DNA from: Clostridiales bacterium
GTDB taxonomy: Bacteria; Bacillota; Clostridia; Lachnospirales; Lachnospiraceae
Reading direction: 5' to 3'
NCBI GenBank assembly: GCA_020859985.1
Contig: JAJBVD010000034.1
Coordinates: 1-64,000, forward strand
Length of the DNA: 64,000 nucleotides
The notes under the pieces were generated by a model that saw only the letters and a list, made by a program, of their open reading frames with translations, searched no databases and was not told where the DNA came from. Positions 44,453 through 53,031 of the stretch are shown piece after piece (position 1 is the first letter of the stretch; each line of letters starts with the position of its first letter). A program made the translations under genes and the position numbers.

Positions 44453-45466
44453 TTATTTCTTCTTCGTCCGGCTCATAACCACACTCTGTATGATCAGGAA
44501 CAGGCAGAGCATCGCTGCAATCGTGATGCCGGTCCACCAGGCGTCGTCCAGCCCGATCGAGGAGACGATGTTCTGAATCGTATTAAGAGAGAGTACGCCA
44601 AAGAAAGTACCTATGACGTTCCCCACGCCGCCGGTCAGCAGCGTACCTCCGATGATGGATGAAGCAATGGCGTTCATCTCCATGCCGTTCGCGTTCGATG
44701 TCGCCGCACTGCCGATATGCATGAAGTAGACAAATCCGCCAAATCCGGCCAGCAGGCTGCAGATGAGGTGCGACATGAATTTGGTGCGCTTCACGTTGAT
44801 ACCGAGCATCAGAGCGCTCTGCTTATTGCCGCCGACCGCGTAGAAATTACGGCCGAATTTTGTATAGCGGAGCATCAGGAACATCAGGATGACTACGATG
44901 ATCGCGAGCACAGATCCCAGCTCGATCGTCGTATTGATGTAAGTTCCTTTTTTGTTGTAATAGCCAAGCCCCGGAAGGATGAACTCGATCTTGCTTAAAG
45001 CCTTAAACGCCTCGTTCGTCACGCTGATCGGGTTCGTGTGGATGATCGTCGTCAGACCTTTGGCGAAGTACATACCCGCCAGGGATACGATGAACGGCTG
45101 GATCTCCAGATACGCCACCAGGAAGCCCTGTACTACGCCAAAAGCAAGGCCGATGCCCATTGCGATCAGAAACGCAGTGAACGGATTGCCGTTCTGCAGC
45201 TCCAGATTGACCGCGCAGCTCATGCAGATCAGACGCACAACGCCGCCGATGGAGATATCAATGCCCTGTGTGATCATAACAAGGCTCATACCGCAGGCCG
45301 TGATCACCAGACCGGCATTCGCATCCAGAATGTTAAAGAACATCTGGGCTTTCCGGAAGCCTCCGCCCAGGAAGATCACTGCACAGGCATACATCACAAC
45401 AAATACTACTATCGTGATCAAAAGCAAAAGGTTCGCGTCCGATAATGTCCTCTTTTTCTTATCCAT
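44453..45466 (-). CDS. Sugar ABC transporter permease (YjfF-like)
   Basis: A 337-residue inner-membrane permease of the ribose/galactofuranose class with about nine membrane helices (LLLLITIVVFVVMYACAVIF at the start, MISSIGLDD-free C-terminus ending MLCLFLIIQSVVMSRTKKK). The coupling loop region contains GGNKQSALMLGINVKRTKF. It lies 1 bp after the previous permease and is last of four genes in the E. coli ytfQ-ytfR-ytfT-yjfF order. The two permeases probably form a heterodimer. Confidence 0.88.
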   Translation of the reverse strand: MDKKKRTLSDANLLLLITIVVFVVMYACAVIFLGGGFRKAQMFFNILDANAGLVITACGMSLVMITQGIDISIGGVVRLICMSCAVNLELQNGNPFTAFLIAMGIGLAFGVVQGFLVAYLEIQPFIVSLAGMYFAKGLTTIIHTNPISVTNEAFKALSKIEFILPGLGYYNKKGTYINTTIELGSVLAIIVVILMFLMLRYTKFGRNFYAVGGNKQSALMLGINVKRTKFMSHLICSLLAGFGGFVYFMHIGSAATSNANGMEMNAIASSIIGGTLLTGGVGNVIGTFFGVLSLNTIQNIVSSIGLDDAWWTGITIAAMLCLFLIIQSVVMSRTKKK

Positions 45467-45467
45467 A

Positions 45468-46556
45468 TCAGCCCACCTCCTTTGCTGCCGCTTTCCTGCT
45501 CTTGCTGATCTGGGAGAGTTTTTCCTTCACGACTGGAGAGCTGAACACGATCAGCAGGATTACGACGACTGCCTTGTACGCCGGAAGGGCGTCCGAAGAT
45601 ACCTTGAACTTGTAAAGGGTCGTTGTCAGAAGCTGGATGACATAGGCCGCTACGATGGAAGCCCAGATATTGAACTTACCGCCGCCCAGGCTGTTGCCGC
45701 CCAACGCTACCGCGAGGATAGCGTCCATCTCGATATTCTGCGCCACTACAGAATAGTTGATCGTCGAAGTCCGGCTGCACTTAATCAGAGCCGCGACCGC
45801 AACACATACGCCCAGAATCACGAAGGACAAAATCTTGATAAACGCCGGCTTTAAGCCGTTCAGCTTTGCCGCGTTCTCATTGATACCAACAGACTGAATA
45901 TAAAGGCTCAGATTTGTAAATTTCATCACCAGTGCGATCACGATGATGCACAGGATCGCGATCAGGAACGGAGTCGGAACCGGGCAGCCCGGGATAAATC
46001 CGCCAAAGTATGTAAATACTTTACCCGGCACGATCGGAAGCTGGTTGTTATTGATCCAGGCTGCGATCGAGCGCCCTGCCGTATAGAGGATCAGGGTTGC
46101 GATCATCGGCTGAATGCGGAACGTAGCGACCAGAATGCCGTTAAAAGCGCCGCAGAGCATGCCCACCAGAACCGCTACGAGGAAACCGAGAATGATCGGC
46201 GCCGCAAGCGAGGACGGGCTGGATTCCGTACCGCAGAGGATGCGCAGCATCGCACTGCCGCTGATGGCGATCGTCGCGCCAACAGAGATATCCTGTCCGC
46301 CGGTAGCCGCCGTTACCAGCGTCATGCCGATTGCCAGAATGGCCAGCTCAGAGCCATTGTTCAGCGCGGAGATCAGGTTGCCGGAAAGCACCGGATTGCC
46401 GTCACTGTTTGTACCCAGCGTGATTCGGAAAAATGTCGGGTCCATAATAAGGTTAAATACCAGAAGCAGCGCCAGAGCAACCAGTGGAATCATCATCTGT
46501 GAGTGCAGAAGGCTGCTTAAAGGGTTTTGTTTTTTTGCAGTAGCATTCTTTGCCAT
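45468..46556 (-). CDS. Sugar ABC transporter permease (YtfT-like)
   Basis: A 362-residue permease with about nine membrane helices; MIPLVALALLLVFNLIMDPT opens the membrane part, and the coupling segment reads SVGINENAAKLNGLKPAFIK. TAATG joins it to the ATPase gene (one-base overlap), so translation is coupled. The next permease begins 1 bp after its stop. Part of the presumed galactofuranose-type importer; the sugar is inferred from gene order and binding-protein similarity. Confidence 0.88.
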   Translation of the reverse strand: MAKNATAKKQNPLSSLLHSQMMIPLVALALLLVFNLIMDPTFFRITLGTNSDGNPVLSGNLISALNNGSELAILAIGMTLVTAATGGQDISVGATIAISGSAMLRILCGTESSPSSLAAPIILGFLVAVLVGMLCGAFNGILVATFRIQPMIATLILYTAGRSIAAWINNNQLPIVPGKVFTYFGGFIPGCPVPTPFLIAILCIIVIALVMKFTNLSLYIQSVGINENAAKLNGLKPAFIKILSFVILGVCVAVAALIKCSRTSTINYSVVAQNIEMDAILAVALGGNSLGGGKFNIWASIVAAYVIQLLTTTLYKFKVSSDALPAYKAVVVILLIVFSSPVVKEKLSQISKSRKAAAKEVG

Positions 46557-48073
46557 TATGCCTCGTCACCTCCCGCAATCGTACTCATGATCTTGTTCTG
46601 ATTCAGATCATCGCCTGTCAGCTCGCCGACCATCTTGCGGTCACGCATCACGACAAGTCTGGAACAGGTACGCAGCATCTCGTCCGTCTCCGAGGAAATG
46701 AACGTGATGCTCATGCCCTCCGAAGCAAGCTTCAGCACCAGCTTCTGAATCTCTGTCTTGGTACCGATGTCAATGCCTCGCGTCGGCTCATCCAGGATCA
46801 GATACTCCGGATGCGCGAACAGCCAGCGCGCCACGATTACTTTCTGCTGGTTGCCGCCGGACAGCGATTTGATCGGCGTATCCTGCGAAGCCGTCTTGAT
46901 CTCAAGCAGCTTGATATATTCGTCCGCAGCCTTCTCCGCCTCCGCCCTGGAGAACGGTCTGCAGAACCCGCGAAGCACCTGTGCCGCGAGGATCAGATTC
47001 TCCCTCACAGAAAGATCACCGATGATACCGTCGCCCTTGCGGTCCTCCGGAAGATAGGCGATACCATTCTTCATCGCTTCAAGCGGATTGGTGATCTTCA
47101 CATCCTTGCCCTTGATCTTCACCTTTCCATTGGTCACATGATCCGCACCGAATATCGCACGCACACACTCGCTTCGGCCGGAACCGAGAAGTCCGGTAAA
47201 GCCGTTGACTTCGCCCTTCTTGATATAAAAATCAAACGGCTGGATACCCGCATTGCTCTGCAGGCCTTCCGCCTCATAAAATACGGTGCCGGCGCCTTCG
47301 CCTGTGTACTCCTGTCCCTCGCCCTTAATCTCGGCCATGTCGTCCAGATCCTTGCCAAGCATTTTAGAAACAAGCTCTACACGCGGAAGATCTTCGATCA
47401 CGTACTCTCCGACCAGCTTGCCGTCTCTTAAGACCGTGATCTTATCACAAACCTCATAAACCTGATCCAGGAAATGCGTAACAAAAATAATTCCCACGCC
47501 TTTCGCTTTCAGATCACGCATCAGGCCAAACAGTTTTTCCACTTCCTGCTCATCCAGAGAGGAAGTCGGCTCATCCAGAATCAGCACTTTACAGTCCATG
47601 TCAACCGCGCGCGCGATCGCTACCATCTGCTGGATCGCTATTGAACAGCTGGAAAGCTGCTGTGTCGCTTTGGCCGGAATCCCCAGAGATTCCAGAATAC
47701 GGTTCGTATCCGCATTGATCTTTCTCCAGTTCTGTCTCCAGCCCTTTTCACGACCAATGTACATATTTTCTGCAACCGTCAGATTGGGGCAGAGCGTGAT
47801 CTCCTGATATACCGTGCTGATTCCCAGGTCCTGCGCATCCTGCGGAGAACGAATGGAAACAGCGCCGTCCCTGCCCTTCAAATAGACATCGCCGCCGTCT
47901 TTGTTATAGACGCCGGTCAGCACCTTGATCAGAGTCGATTTTCCGGCTCCATTCTCTCCCATCAACGCATGAATCTCACCCTCGCAGAGTGTAAAGTCCA
48001 CATTCTGCAGGGCGAGCACACCGGGAAAGCTTTTGGTGATGTTTTTCATTTCCAGTACAGCGTTTTCTTTCAC
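46556..48073 (-). CDS. Sugar ABC transporter ATP-binding protein (YtfR-like)
   Basis: A 505-residue double-ATPase typical of monosaccharide importers. The first domain has GENGAGKST near residue 40, SCSIAIQQMVAIARAVDM as a weak signature and LILDEPTSSLD. The second has a degenerate Walker A (GLLGSGRSE) and LSGGNQQKVIVARWL with LILDEPTRGID. Usually only the first P-loop is fully active. It is separated from the binding protein gene by a 173-bp structured element that begins at the binding-protein stop codon. Confidence 0.92.
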   Translation of the reverse strand: MKENAVLEMKNITKSFPGVLALQNVDFTLCEGEIHALMGENGAGKSTLIKVLTGVYNKDGGDVYLKGRDGAVSIRSPQDAQDLGISTVYQEITLCPNLTVAENMYIGREKGWRQNWRKINADTNRILESLGIPAKATQQLSSCSIAIQQMVAIARAVDMDCKVLILDEPTSSLDEQEVEKLFGLMRDLKAKGVGIIFVTHFLDQVYEVCDKITVLRDGKLVGEYVIEDLPRVELVSKMLGKDLDDMAEIKGEGQEYTGEGAGTVFYEAEGLQSNAGIQPFDFYIKKGEVNGFTGLLGSGRSECVRAIFGADHVTNGKVKIKGKDVKITNPLEAMKNGIAYLPEDRKGDGIIGDLSVRENLILAAQVLRGFCRPFSRAEAEKAADEYIKLLEIKTASQDTPIKSLSGGNQQKVIVARWLFAHPEYLILDEPTRGIDIGTKTEIQKLVLKLASEGMSITFISSETDEMLRTCSRLVVMRDRKMVGELTGDDLNQNKIMSTIAGGDEA

Positions 48074-48157
48074 CCGTGTATCACCTCTTTCTTAAGAAAA
48101 CGCGGTGCAGGCCCGCTGCACCGCGCGAATTTCTGTTACATATTTTGTTTCTTTTTA

Positions 48158-48330
48158 TGATAATACTACGGATTGCTACGTGCTTACGCACTCTCGCAAT
48201 CCTAAAAGCATTCGGAATCCGCTCATTTTTCTTCGAAAAATGGCTACTTCCTCATGTTTTTGGCGGTCCCAAAGTTCATAAATACGAATGCCAGCATTCG
48301 ATTTATGAACTTTTGTCCCTTGTATTATCA
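48158..48330 (-). ncRNA. Structured intergenic element, copy 1 (between binding protein and ATPase genes)
   Basis: On the minus strand it runs from TGATAATAC, which includes the stop codon of the binding-protein gene, to GTATTATCA; these ends pair over 9 bp. Inside are three hairpins: GTTCATAAAT/ATTTATGAAC with CGAATGC/GCATTCG (48274-48310), CATTTTTC/GAAAAATG (48224-48242), and GGATTGC...GCAATCC enclosing GTGC-GUAA-GCAC (48170-48202). Linkers AAGGGACAAAAG, GGGACCGC, ATGAGGAAGTAGC and GAGCGGATTCCGAAT match the copy at 49813-49992. No protein is encoded. RNA or mobile element is not settled. Confidence 0.65.
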
Positions 48331-49302
48331 GATACCGTAGTTGTCTACGTCTTCCTGTGTGATGGTCGTAGCGTCAAAGCCAACCTCTACAGAATAGATA
48401 ACCTTCTCCTCAAGCTCTTCGCCAGCCTCAAGCTGCTGGATGATCTCGTTGATCGTATCTGCCTGGAACGGGTTGCACTGTCCATCATAGTTCCAGTTGC
48501 CTGCAAGCAGCTCTTCCAGAGCCCACTGGTTGCAGTCAAAGCCCATAACGATAACATCGCCGTCAACACCATGTGTGATACCAGCTGCGTCAAGAGCTGC
48601 AACAGCGCCCTTCGCCATATCGTCGTTCTCTGCATAGATTACGTTGAAAGAATCACCGGAGTCGATCACAGACTGAACAATCTCCTGAGCGGTCTCTGCA
48701 CTCCAGTCAGCAGACTGCTGTACTACATAGTTCCATGTATCATTCGCTTCTACTGCCTCGTCAAGAGCGGTCGTACGGCCGATCTGTGGGTCAGAACCCA
48801 TAACGCCCTGAATGTGGATAATGTTGTACTCATCAAGGCCCTGCTCGGTCATCCAGTTCACTGCTGTCACGCCTTCTTCTGACATATCAGATACAACAGC
48901 TGCTGCGTAAAGCTCTTCGTCTGCATCCAGCATACGGTCGAACAGGATAACGGTGATGCCCATCTCCTGTGCGGACTCCAGAACGTCGTCCCAGCCAGTG
49001 GTATCTGCTGCAGAGATCAGAAGGTAGTCAACCTCATCCGTGATGAAGCCCTCTGCTGCCTGGATCTGCTCTTCATTCTCAAGGCTGTAGAAGAAAGAGG
49101 TCTCATATCCGTTCTCATTATCCTCGCCGAAAACTTTCTCGAAGTCTGCAACGTTCGCGGTACGATAACCGGACTCGTTCGGGTCGTTGTTGATGATACC
49201 AACGGTAATCACGTCTTCCTCTGCGGAAGCAATCGTTGCGCCGCTCATCAGGCCCATCGTCATAGCGGATACACAAAGAACTGCCATAAGTTTACGTTTC
49301 AT
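48328..49302 (-). CDS. Sugar ABC transporter substrate-binding protein (YtfQ-like)
   Basis: A 324-residue secreted periplasmic-type binding protein with signal peptide KRKLMAVLCVSAMTMGLMSG. LISAADTTGWDDVLESAQEM, followed by ITVILFDRMLD, parallels the E. coli galactofuranose-binding YtfQ, and VYAENDD-type VIYAENDDMAKGAVAALDAA is present. It lacks a lipobox cysteine at the cleavage site, unusual for a Gram-positive binding protein; it may be held by other means. GCGAGGAATT precedes ATG at 49302. First gene of the importer operon, with a promoter at 49397-49424. Confidence 0.9.
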   Translation of the reverse strand: MKRKLMAVLCVSAMTMGLMSGATIASAEEDVITVGIINNDPNESGYRTANVADFEKVFGEDNENGYETSFFYSLENEEQIQAAEGFITDEVDYLLISAADTTGWDDVLESAQEMGITVILFDRMLDADEELYAAAVVSDMSEEGVTAVNWMTEQGLDEYNIIHIQGVMGSDPQIGRTTALDEAVEANDTWNYVVQQSADWSAETAQEIVQSVIDSGDSFNVIYAENDDMAKGAVAALDAAGITHGVDGDVIVMGFDCNQWALEELLAGNWNYDGQCNPFQADTINEIIQQLEAGEELEEKVIYSVEVGFDATTITQEDVDNYGI

Positions 49303-49396
49303 AATAAATAATTCCTCGCTTTCTTTAAATATGCTCTGCGGCCGCGAACAAACTCCGATTATCTGGCACAGCCGCGTTTCGTTGTTTCTATCTGTA

Positions 49397-49424
49397 ATTT
49401 TAACAAATATGAAATAAAAGTCAA
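49397..49424 (-). promoter_or_regulatory. Promoter of the sugar ABC operon
   Basis: TTGACT (49419-49424) and TAAAAT (49397-49402) are 16 bp apart on the minus strand, about 95 bp before the binding-protein start. The surrounding sequence is AT-rich. Confidence 0.6.
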
Positions 49425-49697
49425 CCGTATTTTTATCTTTTTATACAGTTTCAGCTTTTCAAACAATACAAATTATTTTGGATTTCTTATAAATTCAATA
49501 CAATTTAATCCTGATTCTTTTTTTCTTTCAAAAAATGGGGAAAATTTTTTGTATGATAAAAAAATCGGTTGATTTTCTTTTGCTTTTCCTAAAACGTTCC
49601 GGGACAAATCCGACCGTTTCGTTGTGGTGATTTTTTCTAAATTGAAATCCAGACCGGCATTTTCATAAATTCCGGAAGAGAAAATTTTTATCCCATC

Positions 49698-49770
49698 GAA
49701 ACTGTTCTATACTTTCATAGTTACGACAGAAAAAGCTTTATTCGTAACTGTGAAGGTACTGAACAGTTAC
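49698..49770. repeat. Two family A palindromes in inverted orientation
   Basis: AACTGTTCTATACTTTCATAG (first 20 bases of interest at 49702) and GTAACTGTGAAGGTACTGAA with its end at 49770 are two 27-bp family A copies facing each other across an 18-bp spacer. They can pair with each other as one long stem. This stretch lies between the two divergent promoters of the sugar locus. Confidence 0.6.
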
Positions 49771-49784
49771 ACGGGTTTTAAAGC

Positions 49785-49814
49785 TTGACATTTTACCTGA
49801 ATTCCGGCTATATA
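49785..49814 (+). promoter_or_regulatory. Promoter of the GntR/LacI-type regulator gene
   Basis: TTGACA at 49785-49790 and TATATA at 49809-49814 are 18 bp apart; TATAAT at 49811-49816 is an alternative with 20 bp. The start would fall near 49822, so the 5' strand of the structured element's terminal helix overlaps the -10 and would not be in this transcript. Confidence 0.6.
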
Positions 49815-49992
49815 ATGATACAAGGGACAAAAGGTCAGGAATGGAACGCTCGCGTTCCTATTCATGACCTTGGGGACCGCAACAATATGAGGAAGTAGCC
49901 ATTTTGGCTAATATGTTAGCCAAAATGAGCGGATTCCGAATATTGTTAGGATTGCGAGAGTGCGGAGCACGGAGCAATCCGTGGTATCATTA
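49813..49992 (+). ncRNA. Structured intergenic element, copy 2 (leader of the regulator gene)
   Basis: Same architecture as 48158-48330 but on the plus strand: ends TAATGATAC/GTATCATTA; hairpin GGTCA.GAAT/ATTC.TGACC with GAACGC/GCGTTC; hairpin CATTTTGGCT/AGCCAAAATG (49910-49926); hairpin GGATTGC...GCAATCC enclosing GTGC-GGA-GCAC. Stems differ from copy 1 on both strands while linkers are kept. TAATGATAC recurs at 50015-50023, right before AGGAG. It lies in the 5' untranslated region of the regulator, sense orientation. Confidence 0.65.
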
Positions 49993-50076
49993 CCCTTTTG
50001 CTGCTCGAATCATATAATGATACAGGAGATGCAAAAGCCAAACATTTATGAAAGTGATATTAAACCAGAGAACACT

Positions 50077-51234
50077 ATGGAAGTCAAATACAAGGCTCTC
50101 GCCGAATCACTGAAAAAAGAAGTCACCCGCAGGGGACCGCTTGGAGATCAAAAGCTTCCGACCGAAGCGGAGCTTATGCGCGCCTATGGTGTCAGCCGCC
50201 AGACCGTGCGGCAGGCGCTCTCCCTCCTGCATAAGGAAGGATGGATTGAAAAACGGCAGGGCAGCGGTACTTATATCGCGCCCGGACTGTTTCCGAGCGC
50301 TCTTTCTTCCCATGATATCGCCATACTTGTGCCGGACGTCGCCGGATACCTTTCCCGCTACCACATTGGTGAGACAGAAACCGTCCTGAACGAAGCAGGA
50401 TATTCTACAGCAATCTACAACACAGAGAATCACACATTCAGAGAAAGAGAAATCCTGCGAATCCTGCTGGACCGGCCTGTCCGCGGGGTACTCGTGCGGG
50501 GTGTGCGCACTGCGTTTCCGAACCCGAATATTTGTCTCTATCGGGAACTGATCTCGCGCGGTACCGTTATTGTTTTTCTCGGTGAAGCATATCCCGAACT
50601 GCAAAATAACAGTAAAACAGATTTCCAGACACGGAGCCTGTCAGATAACAATCATAACACGCACACACAGAATTCATTCAGCAAAAATTCCGTGCTTCAG
50701 ATATCCTCCGATGATTTCGGGGGCGGCGAGCTGCTGGCCCGACACCTGATTGAACTGGGGCATAAAAAAATTGCCGGGATCTTTCGTCTCGACGATCACA
50801 GCGGTCCGGCCCGCTACGCAGGTGTGCTGCACGCACTCTGTGAAAGCGGTCTCAGCTTTGACGACCGGGATTTCCTGTGGTACGACCCTCTCAACGTACG
50901 GATGCCCGATTCCAGAGTACTGCTCTCCTTTATCCGCATACAACTCGCCGGGTGCACCGCAGCCGTCTGTCAGGATGACACGATAGCAGCAGCGCTGATC
51001 CGGGAACTGCAGCGCCTCGGAATGCCGACCCCGCAGCGTTTCTCTGTGACCGCTTTTGCCTCTGCCAGGGAGACCAGACCATCAGACCGCATCACCAGCG
51101 TTTTCCGTTCGAGCCAGGATCCATGGCATATTGCAGCAGATCTGCTTCTGAACAGGCTTGCCGGTAAAACAGTCTCTTCCGTATCCTGCCCATGGATGCT
51201 TTTGCCTGGAGAAAGCACCGGAACGGTAAATTAA
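50077..51234 (+). CDS. GntR-type HTH with LacI-like sugar-binding domain (AraR-like)
   Basis: A regulator with a winged helix at about residues 1-70 (QKLPTEAELMRAYGVSRQTV then GSGTYIAPG) and a periplasmic-binding-like effector domain from about 80 on (DIAILVPDVAGYLSRYHIGE, DDFGGGELLARHLIELGHKK). This is the AraR type of sugar repressor. The frame extends back to 49960; ATG at 50077 (386 residues) fits the family best, but its ribosome site is weak, and ATGs at 50017 and 50029 are possible. It is divergent from the sugar ABC operon, the probable target. Confidence 0.85.
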   Translation: MEVKYKALAESLKKEVTRRGPLGDQKLPTEAELMRAYGVSRQTVRQALSLLHKEGWIEKRQGSGTYIAPGLFPSALSSHDIAILVPDVAGYLSRYHIGETETVLNEAGYSTAIYNTENHTFREREILRILLDRPVRGVLVRGVRTAFPNPNICLYRELISRGTVIVFLGEAYPELQNNSKTDFQTRSLSDNNHNTHTQNSFSKNSVLQISSDDFGGGELLARHLIELGHKKIAGIFRLDDHSGPARYAGVLHALCESGLSFDDRDFLWYDPLNVRMPDSRVLLSFIRIQLAGCTAAVCQDDTIAAALIRELQRLGMPTPQRFSVTAFASARETRPSDRITSVFRSSQDPWHIAADLLLNRLAGKTVSSVSCPWMLLPGESTGTVN

Positions 51235-51280
51235 GATCTTGTTTTCGGTTACAGGGAAAACGGAGAAATTATTTCCATTA

Positions 51281-52324
51281 TCAATACCCCCGCGACTCAA
51301 TCAGTTCTTCTGTAAGCATATCCGGGGTAAAATATGTCTCCTCCACATAAGCCAGCTTTTCCGGAGTCTCGCCCGCCTCAAGCTGCAGGATGATCTCCTC
51401 CACCAGAGGTCCGTGCAGCGGATTGCATTCCACATCCAGATTGATGCTCCCCTCCATGCAGGCCTCCAGCCCGACAGCAGTCGCGTCAAACGAAATGATA
51501 ATCACATCTTTATCCGCTCCATAGCTGATTCCGGCCTCGTCCAGCGCCTGAATTGCTCCGAGTGCGGAGTTATCATTTTCACAGTAGATCACGTCAATAT
51601 CCTGTGTCTCCTTAAGGAGCTCTGAAACCACCTCATATGTCTTCGCCTGAGTATACTCGCCCTGTACCTGCGCGATAATCTCCCAGTTTTCATGTGCCGC
51701 AACTCCATCCTCAAGTCCTGCGGTCCGGCCAATCTGGGAAGTCGCGCCCAGCGTTCCCACCACATGCAAAATCTTTATCTCATCATCGGCACGCCCCTGT
51801 TCTTCCAGATAGTCTTCCAGCCATTCCATGGCTGTCTCACCCTCTTTCTGGAAATCCGAGCCAACCCAGGCCGTATACAGGTCTTCGTCCTCAACATCGA
51901 TCATCCGGTCTACGACAATGACCGGAATACCCGCATCCTTTGCCTCCTCCAGAACCTCATCCCATCCGGTCTCGATCACCGGATCCAATACAATGTAATC
52001 CACGCCCTGCAGAATGTAGTTGCGCAGAGTCGTGATCTGGTTCTCCTGCTTTCCCTTGGCATCCTCAAAATAAAACTCATAGCCGTTTTCCGTGGTAAAG
52101 GTCGTGCGCATGGATTCCGAGTTCGCCACACGCCAGTCGGATTCTGCGCCAACCTCCGAGAAGGCGACTGAGATCAGGCCATCCGAAGCCTCCGTCTCTG
52201 TCTGCACCATGGTGCTGCTTCCGCATCCCGAAAGAAACACCGATATTGATAGTATAGCAAGCCCTGCTGCGGTTCGGATTCTGTTTTTGATTCTGTTCTT
52301 ATTCGTGCTTTCGGTGGGAATCAT
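51281..52324 (-). CDS. YtfQ-like sugar-binding lipoprotein
   Basis: A 347-residue lipoprotein; the lipobox is SVFLSGC near residue 34. It is a paralog of the ABC binding protein 2 kb away and is closer to E. coli YtfQ: SEVGAESDWRVANSESMRTT, KGKQENQITTLRNYILQGVD, and LDPVIETGWDEVLEEAKDAG with VDRMIDVEDEDLY. No ATPase or permease is next to it. It is convergent with the regulator gene and precedes, on the same strand, the YesM-type kinase cluster, so it may either feed the importer or present sugar to that kinase. That is inference. Confidence 0.88.
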   Translation of the reverse strand: MIPTESTNKNRIKNRIRTAAGLAILSISVFLSGCGSSTMVQTETEASDGLISVAFSEVGAESDWRVANSESMRTTFTTENGYEFYFEDAKGKQENQITTLRNYILQGVDYIVLDPVIETGWDEVLEEAKDAGIPVIVVDRMIDVEDEDLYTAWVGSDFQKEGETAMEWLEDYLEEQGRADDEIKILHVVGTLGATSQIGRTAGLEDGVAAHENWEIIAQVQGEYTQAKTYEVVSELLKETQDIDVIYCENDNSALGAIQALDEAGISYGADKDVIIISFDATAVGLEACMEGSINLDVECNPLHGPLVEEIILQLEAGETPEKLAYVEETYFTPDMLTEELIESRGY

Positions 52325-52420
52325 TGAAAAGCTCTCTTTCTTTTATCCATCATGTTTTCCACAATTTCATGGAGTAAGCTCAGTGAACTACCCCATTGTC
52401 TAAAGCCAATGGGATTGCGG

Positions 52421-52882
52421 TCAACCTGTTTCAACCCGTGCAACTTTTTGAAAACGGATCTGTAAAGTCAGCCCCATGCATTCGGCCAGCCGTTGAAGAG
52501 TCTCCACAGATGGATTGCTCAATCCACGTTCCAGCTTACTGATTTCCGCCTGATACATCCCAGCGCGCTCTGCCAGCTGTTTCTGTGTCAATCCCGCCTT
52601 TTCCCGCTCCACTGTCAGTTCAAAAGCCAACTCCGATATAGGATCTGTCAAAGCTTTTCCGGTTTCTACGCCATCTTCCCATATGGTCTCTGCTTCCAAA
52701 TCCAAAGAGTCGTTCCACGAAATACCATATCCGCCCACATCTATCTGCACGGAACGAAATAAGCTCTGATCCTCCAGTTTTTTCATCTGGGGATATATGG
52801 GAAACAATGCCGCTACATTATATTCTTTCACTGTTCCGTCAAAAAACAAAGCTTCTATGATAAATGGATTTTTTCCTGACAT
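52421..52882 (-). CDS. DUF2442 plus XRE helix-turn-helix protein
   Basis: A 153-residue two-domain protein. Residues 5-75 resemble DUF2442 (IIEALFFDGTVKEYNVAALF, GGYGISWNDSLDLEAETIWE) and residues 90-150 a Cro/CI helix-turn-helix (AGLTQKQLAERAGMYQAEIS). Similar proteins act as antitoxins next to DUF4160 toxins. No toxin gene is present on either side here, so it is an orphan. CAGGATAAAAA precedes ATG at 52882. It probably regulates itself or neighbours. Confidence 0.82.
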   Translation of the reverse strand: MSGKNPFIIEALFFDGTVKEYNVAALFPIYPQMKKLEDQSLFRSVQIDVGGYGISWNDSLDLEAETIWEDGVETGKALTDPISELAFELTVEREKAGLTQKQLAERAGMYQAEISKLERGLSNPSVETLQRLAECMGLTLQIRFQKVARVETG

Positions 52883-53031
52883 TTTTTATCCTGTGCGTCA
52901 TAATACATCACCTCTCGTTATTCGATTGGATTAAGATACTTTGAATGCTTTGTCTTGCTTGAAAATAGTATATATCCTATATTCTGTGAAGTCAACAACA
53001 TTTTCAGTCAATCTTTTTCCCGGCATCAATT

